This document shows, piece after piece, positions 1 through 7,080 of a stretch of DNA of 64,000 nucleotides. A program made the position numbers and the translations under genes. How positions within the stretch are numbered: position 1 is the stretch's first letter; each line of letters starts with the position of its first letter. Location: assembly GCA_964345075.1 (NCBI GenBank), contig CAYFPS010000014.1:1-64000 (forward strand). Reading direction: 5' to 3'. The notes beneath the pieces are model-generated. The model had not been told where the DNA came from. It did not search any database and saw only the letters and a list, made by a program, of their open reading frames with translations. Source of the DNA: CAYFPS01 sp964345075. GTDB taxonomy: Bacteria; CAIWAD01.

Positions 1-1
1 T

Positions 2-46
2 GCCCTGGTGGATTTCATTCTGTGGCTGGTCCGGAAGAAGAAGTAG
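2..46 (+). CDS. C-terminal end of an unidentified protein (partial)
   Basis: An open frame enters from the left edge and reads ALVDFILWLVRKKK before a TAG stop at 44-46. The hydrophobic stretch followed by basic residues would suit the end of a membrane protein. Only 14 residues are visible, so the frame could be fortuitous, and no function can be given. The next plus-strand gene starts about 190 bases later. Confidence 0.3.
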   Translation, partial: ALVDFILWLVRKKK

Positions 47-237
47 GTGGCTGTTTGGCTTGGGTAGCTTTTTACTGCAGTTCACCGGATTTTCACCGCC
101 TTTCGGCGAGCACCCAGGGCAGGTTGCGCAGGTAGGTGACTTAAGTAAGAAGATCCGAGTGGGTCTTCTTTTAGCTGGAATACACTTTTATCAGATTAGC
201 TATTGCAGACACCTTCCCATTCAGCGCGGAGGCCCAC

Positions 238-882
238 ATGTTCCTACAATTCCAAGTAGTCTACCGCGAGTTGATCAGCGCAACCATGGCAAATCCAGAT
301 GCACTGGAGACAACCATTACAGAAGCTGCTGCAGTCAGATTGAAGAAGATGAAGTTCGGGTTGTTCCAGAATGAAGTGGATTATCGACTTCTCCTGCCGT
401 CTTTTACTCCCCCAGAGGAAGTAGGCGAATCAACCAAAAACTTCCGCGCAGATTTGGTCGGTTACACGCAAAGTGGGTTCGTTCTTACCGAGTTCAAGAT
501 CTACGACGAGCTGAAACGCAACAAGAATCCTTGGGGAGTGCTGTACTATTTGGATCTGGACAGATTGAAGTTGGAATCTGCCGTGAAAGCCAATAGTCGT
601 GGGCTAGAAGGTGTTGTTTGCACCGTGTCAGCTGTGCGCAACACAGATTTCGCACCCCATCCTGATCAGGTTGCAACGATGATAGACTGCTACCATTCAA
701 AGGGAAGGAATCAAGGGATACGCGACTCTAGGTTCTACCCGATTCTCGAAGTCGCTGAAATGACTGGTACCCAGTTCAGTCAGTTTGATTGGTCCTACCA
801 GGTCTTCAAGCGGAAGAATGTGGCCTTTCTGGTTGGGATGCTGCCATTTAGTCATTTCCGCTTCAAGTCCAAGGCAAGCTGA
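238..882 (+). CDS. Hypothetical protein, possible PD-(D/E)XK nuclease-like fold
   Basis: A 214-residue protein with no family I can name. The ATG at 238 is supported by a GGAGG Shine-Dalgarno five bases upstream; an internal Met at 286 is an alternative. Around residues 68-85 there is an Asp in FRADLVG followed by TEFKI. This D...ExK spacing resembles the catalytic core of PD-(D/E)XK nucleases, which is a weak inference. There is no signal peptide or membrane segment, so it is probably cytoplasmic. It sits alone in accessory DNA, upstream of a lipoprotein gene. Possible roles include a defence nuclease, but nothing nearby confirms this. Confidence 0.6.
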   Translation: MFLQFQVVYRELISATMANPDALETTITEAAAVRLKKMKFGLFQNEVDYRLLLPSFTPPEEVGESTKNFRADLVGYTQSGFVLTEFKIYDELKRNKNPWGVLYYLDLDRLKLESAVKANSRGLEGVVCTVSAVRNTDFAPHPDQVATMIDCYHSKGRNQGIRDSRFYPILEVAEMTGTQFSQFDWSYQVFKRKNVAFLVGMLPFSHFRFKSKAS

Positions 883-952
883 AACCCCTGCATTCGAGTA
901 GTGATGATTCAGCCATTATGCGAAGTGCATGAAAATGCCAAAGGGTAGCCAA

Positions 953-1825
953 ATGGTTCTCAGTAGGAATTGCACGCCACTGATTTTAGCTTTGCTGCTC
1001 TTAGCTGTAAGTTGCGGAACTGGCAACGGTCCAGCGGAAGACACAGAAGAACCATTAGTATATATAGAGTACCCTGAAGAGGGACAGTATGTCTCAGGTC
1101 TGCACAATGTGCGTGTTGGGGCGGCTAATTATGAGCTGATTTACTCAGTGACATTGCTGGTTAATAGTGAACCTGTTGATACGCTGTTCAGCGCACCATT
1201 CATATTCGATTACGATTTTGGTGATGGTTATGACGAGGACTTGGTGATTTGCGCTTTAGCTGTCGATATCCATGGAGGTAATGCCCTTTCAGAGACCGTG
1301 ACTGTAAACCCTGCTGACCATGATTATGACTTTTGGCCTGATGGGAATGGTTTCCTTTATTGCTATGCTGACATTGAAACGGTATTCGGAGAGCTTGATT
1401 CGGCTTCATGGGGTGATTTGCAAATAGAAGTAGAGGTCAAGCATGGATCAAATACAACTACTAGATTATCTGGAGTCTTTCATAACGCTGAATTTTGTAG
1501 TGAGGAGTTCCTAATTGATATAGATGACAGCGCCAGAGAGGTAGATGTTACTTTCAAGATCTGGGATCATGATTCTCTGACTGTTGAACCCGTGGATTAC
1601 ACTCCTTCAGCAGAAAGCAGTTTCGAATCATTTACTCTGCAAACGGACAATCTAGCAATTTCCGTTGAAATGAATGGTTGGGATGATAATGTATACGGCG
1701 AGCTTGATTGTCGATTGGATGTGTTGTTTGGAGCAGATGACGAATGGCACTATACTCGTGCATGGCGAGCATTTCGTACTGATCAGGAAAGCATATCGCT
1801 AGCTGGCTATGATTATGAGAATTGA
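953..1825 (+). CDS. Predicted lipoprotein with an Ig-like N-terminal region
   Basis: The protein starts with a short basic stretch, a hydrophobic core (LILALLLLAV) and a lipobox ending SC, so it should be processed by signal peptidase II and anchored in a membrane. I chose the Met at 953 because AAAGGG lies eight bases upstream and it gives a compact signal peptide; the longer start at 929 lacks a clear ribosome site. After the Cys comes a short acidic linker, then a segment (YIEYPEEGQYVSG) typical of bacterial Ig-like modules. The remaining 200 residues are rich in Asp, Glu and aromatic residues and are not recognised. It stands alone. Ligand and function are unknown. Confidence 0.65.
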   Translation: MVLSRNCTPLILALLLLAVSCGTGNGPAEDTEEPLVYIEYPEEGQYVSGLHNVRVGAANYELIYSVTLLVNSEPVDTLFSAPFIFDYDFGDGYDEDLVICALAVDIHGGNALSETVTVNPADHDYDFWPDGNGFLYCYADIETVFGELDSASWGDLQIEVEVKHGSNTTTRLSGVFHNAEFCSEEFLIDIDDSAREVDVTFKIWDHDSLTVEPVDYTPSAESSFESFTLQTDNLAISVEMNGWDDNVYGELDCRLDVLFGADDEWHYTRAWRAFRTDQESISLAGYDYEN

Positions 1826-2027
1826 GCAAATACCCCTCAAAGGGTCAAGCAGGTGGTTATGACTATTAGAAGTTGAACCATTAACTTAGCCATGAGATGA
1901 GTTAGTCTAACAATGGGGCCTTTTCATCGAATCAATATCGTTGCTTGCAGAAGAGCATAGATTATGCACTTATGTCTGATTACGACCCAATACTTAGCAT
2001 CTTTCCACTATAAACTCCGGAGTACTG

Positions 2028-2237
2028 ATGAAAATCGATAAGAACGTTCCCTACACAGGTCGTCGCGGCGGAAAGTACCCCTGGTTCGAGATGGAAGTAG
2101 GCGACAGTGTGATGTTCGACGAAAGCTACAAGCCTAGTACGGTCCGCCAGAGCGCTTACAGCTTCGGTCGTAGGCATGGCCTGAAGTTTGGCTATGCGAA
2201 GGTCGAAGGCGGCTTTCGCGTCTGGCGTCTCGAGTAG
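2028..2237 (+). CDS. Small phage-type protein (DUF7303-like)
   Basis: A 69-residue basic protein. The pattern MEVGDSV early, RHGLKFGYAK in the middle and GGFRVWRLE at the very end matches a family of small proteins common in phages and prophages. In that family a 'YP..MEVGDSF' segment is followed by a Ser/Arg-rich helix and a terminal RVWR. GGAG stands about seven bases before the ATG. The molecular role is not established; the basic charge suggests nucleic-acid binding. Its presence supports a phage or satellite origin for this end of the window. Confidence 0.65.
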   Translation: MKIDKNVPYTGRRGGKYPWFEMEVGDSVMFDESYKPSTVRQSAYSFGRRHGLKFGYAKVEGGFRVWRLE

Positions 2238-2272
2238 GGACAGCGACTGATTCCATAGCATATGCAAGAAAG

Positions 2273-2300
2273 GCCCAATCCCGCAAAAGGATGGGCATTG
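2273..2300. terminator. Hairpin between convergent genes
   Basis: GCCCAATCC and GGATGGGC form a stem with one bulged A and a loop of cgcaaaa, between the stop codons of the small plus-strand gene and the convergent cupin gene. There is only a weak T-run, so a bidirectional terminator is plausible but not certain. Confidence 0.4.
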
Positions 2301-2320
2301 TTCGTTGTCTGTCTACTGAA

Positions 2321-2686
2321 CTAACCGCCGAGCTTGGCCTCTAGATGCTTCATGAGCTCGCCCATCTGCGTACCTGGGCTGAACTCGATCGCCTCGTAGT
2401 CTTCGTCTACACGGACCGTGTGTCCAGGAGGCCAGTAGTAGACTTCTCCTGCCTTGACAGTCTCAACGCTGCCGTCTGTGTAGGTCACATGGATTGAGCC
2501 CTTGACAACCACTCCCCAGTGGGGGCACTGGCACAAGTTGCCAGGCAGTCCTTCTAAAAGTGGTGTTGCGTCTGCGCCAGCTGGAAAACGAACACGAGCA
2601 ACGTTCAGCTCGCCCCAGTCCAATCCTTGAAAGCACACACCCCCAGCCTCAAGCCTGGTTGGAAGCTCCTTAACTGCTTTCTTCAT
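2321..2686 (-). CDS. Cupin-domain protein
   Basis: A 121-residue single-domain cupin. The start at 2686 is chosen over an upstream Met because AAGGAG lies five bases before it. The beta-barrel core is visible: CPHWGVVVKGSIHV (motif 1, with a His) and then AGEVYYWPPGH with a terminal His (motif 2), giving a small jelly-roll fold. The metal-binding set is incomplete compared with classic cupins, so this may be a sensor or binding protein rather than an enzyme. It stands alone on the minus strand in accessory DNA. The substrate is unknown. Confidence 0.75.
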   Translation of the reverse strand: MKKAVKELPTRLEAGGVCFQGLDWGELNVARVRFPAGADATPLLEGLPGNLCQCPHWGVVVKGSIHVTYTDGSVETVKAGEVYYWPPGHTVRVDEDYEAIEFSPGTQMGELMKHLEAKLGG

Positions 2687-3045
2687 GGGTCTCCTTTCTA
2701 CACGCCTAAAAGGGCGCATTGACTTGATCATATCGTCTGAATCTTGGAATCCCCTCCGTCAGTTAATCGACTTATCTTGAATGGCTAATCTTTAACAATG
2801 ATCAAGCCAAAGCGTAGGGCAACGAAGCGAACAGGATAAGTCCTCCCAGTTTAAGCTGAATGAATGTTCGCCGATAATGATTGCCAGGCGAGCTCTGTGG
2901 GGGAGGGTCCGCCGATTAGCCCCTGCACCAGCAATGGACGTGGGGGCTTCGTTCTCCCAGAAGCCAGATTGGTGTCTTCTTGCCCTTGCTGTGCACAAAC
3001 CTTACTTTGCATGTGTTGCTGCAAGGCGATAGATGCCAACGCTGA

Positions 3046-3477
3046 TTCCCGACGGTGAAGGGATGTGCGTGGTCACGCAAACTTTGCACGGCCTAGAACC
3101 GTCGGGAACTGTTTAGGATGCTAACCTCCGGGGTGGAGGTATCCCTGGCAGTCATGTCATTCTCGCTTGGACAGTTAGTGTGGCCTACACTGCCAGGGTT
3201 TATTGAACTCTCGTGGGATCTCGGTGGGGTACTGGGTTGTTGTTTTGTTCCGATTGCCCACGATCCAGTCCCACCGGGACCACATTTGGTCTAGAGCCCA
3301 GCGGGAAAAGGGTTTCATAGTGTGCCACCAGAGCTTTGCAACTTGGACCCGTTGGGCCTCTTGAAAGATGCCTTCCGGTTAGCCTACTTCCGGATTGAAG
3401 ATGTTCAGGCAGGTCACCGAGGGGGATGATCCGTGCCTGAATAGCCCTCGCATCCTTCCCGGCTGCGGGGGCCTTTT
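3046..3477 (+). ncRNA. Candidate structured non-coding RNA, unassigned
   Basis: No credible coding frame spans 2687-3713. Within it lies a series of long hairpins. 3046-3056 pairs with 3098-3108 (11 bp, perfect), and 3124-3129 with 3135-3140. 3143-3152 pairs with 3189-3198 (10 bp, perfect). 3222-3228 plus 3231-3235 pair with 3265-3276 (12 bp, 2-nt bulge). 3278-3281 pairs with 3288-3291. 3296-3305 pairs with 3348-3357 (10 bp, one G-U), and 3404-3411 with 3434-3441 (8 bp). The series closes with a terminator-like stem and T-run, which points to the plus strand. I see no RNase P, tmRNA or SRP RNA signature stretches and no reverse transcriptase next to it. A large accessory RNA of the GOLLD/ROOL/HEARO kind or a new class is possible. 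Confidence 0.45.
3444..3477 (+). terminator. Intrinsic terminator of the candidate RNA
   Basis: GCCCTCGCA (3444-3452) pairs with TGCGGGGGC (3464-3472) as a 9-bp stem with one T-G pair. It is followed by CTTTT. The T-run is short but on the plus strand. Confidence 0.5.
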
Positions 3478-3506
3478 ACTCCAGCAATAGCGCTTGTGGC
3501 ATTTAC

Positions 3507-3535
3507 TTAGGGCGCGTACCTAGGCTAATCTTCCC
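3507..3535 (+). repeat. 29-bp direct repeat, copy A
   Basis: This stretch matches 6413-6441 with three mismatches; the similarity continues weakly for about 20 bases. Read on the minus strand, both copies encode a peptide end of the form AFSxRED followed by a stop. Copy A therefore looks like the leftover tail of a paralogue of the 81-residue gene at 6431-6676. Confidence 0.6.
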
Positions 3536-3713
3536 TGATACTGAACGCTCCGTTTCGGCGTAGCATGTGCAATTACGTGTCCTATATCATTCCTAACTCA
3601 GATCTAGGTATCGTTGGAGCATCCTAGCAATCTTTCGTTAAGGATTTACACGGGGCTCAGCCAGCAAGGATGTTGTGTGATTATTGGGCTGACTTGAAAA
3701 CACCATCAAAGAA

Positions 3714-4466
3714 CTACAATGGCCTCAATCGACGATAGCCATCACTTGTAAGCAGCCAATCTGTTACGCATGGAATATCTTCGTCAAGAGAACTATAGAT
3801 TTTATAACCGATACTTCTTGAGAAGTCATGTTTTAGATGAAGAACGCGATTCTCATATGTGTAAAGATCTTCACTATGAAATGCAAGCTCTTCGAATAGA
3901 TGAACAATACAATTATCAATCTCCCCGTTTTGAAATCTAAACACTAGCAGACAACTACTAAACTCTCCGCCAAATGTAATTACACCCCCTCTTCCGGGAA
4001 CAATTCCCGGAAATCCATTTCCCTCCCAGTATCTGTTTTGCGAGAAGTGTTTACCGAACAGACCATAGAAAGTATAACTTGACAACTCTGGATAAGGCAA
4101 TATCAATCGATCAGAAATAGAGAACAAGAAATCCGAATCAACTCGTATTGTGTGTTCCTCAATCTCATCATCTGAGCTGAACGTGGAAAGGATGTCAGTA
4201 ATGTGGTGATAGATAAACCTTTCCATCAGTCCGAACATGTAGAAGATTTGACTAAACCTACTAGAGCTATAAATGTTGAAGACTCTATACTTCGCGTATT
4301 CACCATCAAGAACTGTGTCGAGTAAGAGGATTAAGGCGATATCACCTTCCCCGCGGTCATAACGATCAACGTATATACAGTACTTAATGTCGTAACCAGC
4401 AGATCTTGCTTCGGCAAAAAACAGCTCAAAGTAATGCTGCTGCTTTAGCGTGTCAATACAGATCAT
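3714..4466 (-). CDS. Hypothetical protein, AT-rich orphan
   Basis: A 250-residue protein I do not recognise. The start at 4466 follows a purine-rich ribosome site (AGGGAGAGG); a TTG eight codons upstream is the alternative. It is rich in Phe, Tyr, Ile, Asp and Arg, with no signal peptide and no clear membrane span. A Gly-rich turn (GIVPGRGGVITFGG) lies near residue 165. Base composition is visibly more AT-rich than every neighbour, which points to recent acquisition. It lies between the candidate structured RNA and the beta-helix gene, and both genes lie between the two 29-bp repeats. No function is proposed. Confidence 0.6.
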   Translation of the reverse strand: MICIDTLKQQHYFELFFAEARSAGYDIKYCIYVDRYDRGEGDIALILLLDTVLDGEYAKYRVFNIYSSSRFSQIFYMFGLMERFIYHHITDILSTFSSDDEIEEHTIRVDSDFLFSISDRLILPYPELSSYTFYGLFGKHFSQNRYWEGNGFPGIVPGRGGVITFGGEFSSCLLVFRFQNGEIDNCIVHLFEELAFHSEDLYTYENRVLHLKHDFSRSIGYKIYSSLDEDIPCVTDWLLTSDGYRRLRPL

Positions 4467-4523
4467 TTTCCTCTCCCTGTTTGCGTACAATCCTTCCTTA
4501 GTACTACTACAGGTAATGGAACG

Positions 4524-6233
4524 TTATAGACAATTTGATTTAAGTACATGCCTAAACGTTTCATAAGAACTGCCTTGATTTAGTCCGAGAGCAGCTGGAT
4601 AAATCCCCTTCCACGCCACCACCCGGTAGTTCATGATATCCGCGAACTGGGCCGCTAGGAAGTGCGTGTACTCGGATCCAGCAACTGCTCCTTGGTAGTA
4701 CCAGTAGTCGTCCACCAGAGGATCCAATTCGTTGTAGAACACCAAGTACCAATCCGGTGTGACAGGGTTTCCGTAGATCGTTGTGTCGACAGGGGACCAG
4801 GTCAGCTGGGCTGAAAGGTCTTCCAGAATTGAGATGGATAGGTCCCTAACCGGGGCAGGAATCGGTCCAGCTTCACCTATCAGGGGCACGACATGATGCC
4901 TGGGATCTTCGGTATTGCTGAACTCTGTGTCTGCCCAGATGTGCAGAGTGTCTGTGTACACGCCCTGCGAAGCTGGACTGAAGGCTATCTGGAACTGACC
5001 TGTCTGGAACTCCCCTTCTACAACATCCGGACTGGCTATCAGGTTGAAGTCAGCAGTCATCGTTCGGGCACTATCTATCTGAACTGGATCACATGCCGAA
5101 GTCAGATCGATGGTGAACTGCTCAGGATAGCCAGGTTCAGCAGTTAGCCGATGTTCTTCAGGCAGGGAGATCTCCTCGCCCTGGCAGAAGTAAAAGGCAC
5201 CCATGTCCGCAATGGTTCCATCTGGATCTGGTGGGCTGTTTGGGTCGCCAGCATCGATGCAAGGCGAATCAGGTGAAAGCGAGTAATCTTGAAGGTCAAA
5301 CAATGGATCAATCTGAATGTTTCCTTCCGAGTACTCATAGAAGCCACCACTGCAGAATGCTTCGAGTCCTTCATCGATGCAATTGTAAGCAAACTCAGCC
5401 CCATTACCTGCACTAATATGACAGTAATAGGAGCCATAATCATTACCCCAGATGATATTGTTTACAACTTGCAATTCACCCGAAAACTGCACAAGACCGT
5501 AAATGCCTGCTTGCCTGCATTCAGTGATAATGTTGTTTCTGAACAGCCCGTTATCACAAACTAGGTGAACAGCCTGATCCTCCATGAATGTTGAGATAAC
5601 AGTATTCTCAACCACAAGAATACCAGCCGAGTTTATGGTCAGACGACTCCATTGACCAGTATGTTGCGGATTAGTTGTCCAACCAAAAATCTTGCTGTTT
5701 CGAATCACGATCGAAGATGTTGCGGCAATTTCAAGAGGCGCATAATTATTACCAATACTCCAAGATTGAAGTGAGCAATCCATCAACTCTAAGTTTTGCA
5801 TTCCCACAAACGGCGCTATGGTTCCTGCATTCATTTCACAGTACTCGAATGCAAGGGTATCCAAGAGGCCATTATTCCTTGCAAAACGAAACCAAGAACC
5901 ATCGAGTAAAAGAGTTGAAAACCGCACCATGTTTGCCGAAGAATCCGCATCGCAAAATACTAGGTTGCCATCGTCAGGCCCAACCCAAAGTACGTTTGTT
6001 AGTACATCTGACTGGTCTATCAATCCTCGTCCAGCTATAGTGACTGAAGAACCAACGCTAATACTAGCATCCACTTGGTGAAGACCATAAGCCAAGCTAA
6101 TCGTGTCGCCGAATGCTGTTTCGCTAACTGCCTCATGTATGGTTGTATAGTCTTCTGGGACACAAATGATTGCAGATAGCGCTGCAATTGGGTTCAACAG
6201 AAGCAGGATCAGAAGCAGTAGAATTCGGGGCAT
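4524..6233 (-). CDS. Secreted right-handed beta-helix protein with C-terminal FN3-like domain
   Basis: A 569-residue exported protein. The N-terminus (MPRILLLLILLLL, cleavage near ALSA) is a signal peptide. GGAGG lies a few bases before the ATG. Residues 25-310 carry repeated short beta-strand segments with stacked Asn (VVENTVIS, FRNNIITEC, VVNNIIWGN), typical of the pectin-lyase-like fold. The helix closes with a motif seen in many FCB secreted proteins, SPDSPCIDAGDPNSPPDPDG (about residues 317-336). A middle beta-sandwich follows, then an FN3-like domain starting near VRDLSIS. No catalytic residues are evident. It is probably a surface or extracellular carbohydrate-binding protein. Confidence 0.75.
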   Translation of the reverse strand: MPRILLLLILLLLNPIAALSAIICVPEDYTTIHEAVSETAFGDTISLAYGLHQVDASISVGSSVTIAGRGLIDQSDVLTNVLWVGPDDGNLVFCDADSSANMVRFSTLLLDGSWFRFARNNGLLDTLAFEYCEMNAGTIAPFVGMQNLELMDCSLQSWSIGNNYAPLEIAATSSIVIRNSKIFGWTTNPQHTGQWSRLTINSAGILVVENTVISTFMEDQAVHLVCDNGLFRNNIITECRQAGIYGLVQFSGELQVVNNIIWGNDYGSYYCHISAGNGAEFAYNCIDEGLEAFCSGGFYEYSEGNIQIDPLFDLQDYSLSPDSPCIDAGDPNSPPDPDGTIADMGAFYFCQGEEISLPEEHRLTAEPGYPEQFTIDLTSACDPVQIDSARTMTADFNLIASPDVVEGEFQTGQFQIAFSPASQGVYTDTLHIWADTEFSNTEDPRHHVVPLIGEAGPIPAPVRDLSISILEDLSAQLTWSPVDTTIYGNPVTPDWYLVFYNELDPLVDDYWYYQGAVAGSEYTHFLAAQFADIMNYRVVAWKGIYPAALGLNQGSSYETFRHVLKSNCL

Positions 6234-6412
6234 GGTTCCTCCAGCAGTTCAGGCTTTAGGGGGATTAAGGAGGGTAGTGTATTCTGTTTGACAATGCGAG
6301 CGGATTCTAAGCATCAGGATCACAAAGCTAAGCAAGATCTCAGCTTACAGACTTGCCTAGATGCCATACTGTTTAACCGACTTACTCCACGTACAACACT
6401 TTCAACTACCAC

Positions 6413-6441
6413 TAAGGGCGCGCACCCAGGCTAATCTTCCC
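6413..6441 (+). repeat. 29-bp direct repeat, copy B
   Basis: The partner of 3507-3535 (26 of 29 identical). This copy overlaps the stop end of the 81-residue minus-strand gene. The two copies bracket about 2.9 kb that holds the AT-rich orphan and the beta-helix gene. Confidence 0.6.
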
Positions 6442-6676
6442 GATAGCTAAACGCCCTGCTTCTCGCCCAGTCGTCGAACTCCTGGTCCATCCGCGCCCAT
6501 TCCCGCATGAGCGATTTGCCGTTGTCGCCGATGTCTTGCGGGTCCCGATCAGTCGCTGACTCAGGACCGTGTGATAAAATCCGCCTGGAACGCCGAAATC
6601 CCATTTCACGCAGTTTTGGGCGCTTTTGATGCCCTTTTACCCGTGTTTCTATTGCATTTTGTCGATTTGTAACCAT
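6431..6676 (-). CDS. Small basic hypothetical protein, divergent from the replication module
   Basis: An 81-residue, Arg-rich protein that I do not recognise. GGGAG stands ten bases before the ATG. It is transcribed away from the small gene at 6789, and the 112 bases between them contain a promoter and a small inverted repeat. A pair of small divergent genes before a primase gene is the arrangement of regulators in phage satellites, so a regulatory role is an inference from position. Its last codons are repeated in a remnant at about 3524-3562. Confidence 0.45.
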   Translation of the reverse strand: MVTNRQNAIETRVKGHQKRPKLREMGFRRSRRILSHGPESATDRDPQDIGDNGKSLMREWARMDQEFDDWARSRAFSYRED

Positions 6677-6727
6677 TCTTTAATCACTCCCTTAATGAAA
6701 ATAGTTGATAAAATTTGCCCCCAGCAC

Positions 6728-6767
6728 TTGACAAACGACCGTCAATATGCTATCCTTAGATAGTATA
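6728..6767 (+). promoter_or_regulatory. Promoter with overlapping inverted repeat
   Basis: TTGACA at 6728-6733 is a perfect -35 box. Exactly 17 bases later TATCCT (6751-6756) can act as -10. The -10 lies inside the inverted repeat CTATC (6750-6754) and GATAG (6759-6763), a likely operator. It would drive the small gene at 6789 and the primase-helicase gene. Confidence 0.5.
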
Positions 6768-6788
6768 TAACGGCAAGGATGTTGTACG

Positions 6789-6992
6789 ATGGAATGTATC
6801 AATGGATGTACACGGCTGAACCAGCCAACAATCGAACTTCTTCAAAATCGCAATCTAATCAGAAGTGTCCGTAGGGCGCTTTCTCGTGGTGAATCGAAGC
6901 GCTACATCGCCAGGACGTGGCAACTGAACTGGCGACAGACGGAAATAATCATCAACTACATCCGCAGGAAGGAGGTGGAAACCAGCAACTGA
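6789..6992 (+). CDS. Small putative helix-turn-helix regulator
   Basis: A 67-residue basic protein directly downstream of a strong promoter. AAGGA lies about ten bases before the ATG. The segment SRGESKRYIARTWQLNWRQT reads like a helix-turn-helix (helix, turn at the Thr-Trp-Gln, recognition helix), and two Cys lie near the N-terminus. It precedes the PrimPol-helicase gene by 88 bases and is probably cotranscribed. The inverted repeat over the promoter would suit autoregulation by this protein or by the divergent 81-residue protein. Assignment rests on pattern and position only. Confidence 0.5.
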   Translation: MECINGCTRLNQPTIELLQNRNLIRSVRRALSRGESKRYIARTWQLNWRQTEIIINYIRRKEVETSN

Positions 6993-7080
6993 CCGGTGAT
7001 AGTGATCTAGGGATAGTGAATACGATACATAGCGGGGCGAAGTGCCCCAAGTTATACATTTATACATATAGGTAATAAGA

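Noticed and set aside
60..374. A 104-residue plus-strand frame
   Set aside because: It overlaps the better supported gene at 238 and has an atypical composition.
2864..3058. A 64-residue plus-strand Cys-rich frame
   Set aside because: No ribosome site, odd composition, and it runs into the first stem of the candidate RNA.
3046..3477. Retron or group II intron RNA
   Set aside because: No reverse transcriptase gene nearby, no domain V-like stretch, and the stems do not form the nested a1/a2 layout of a retron.
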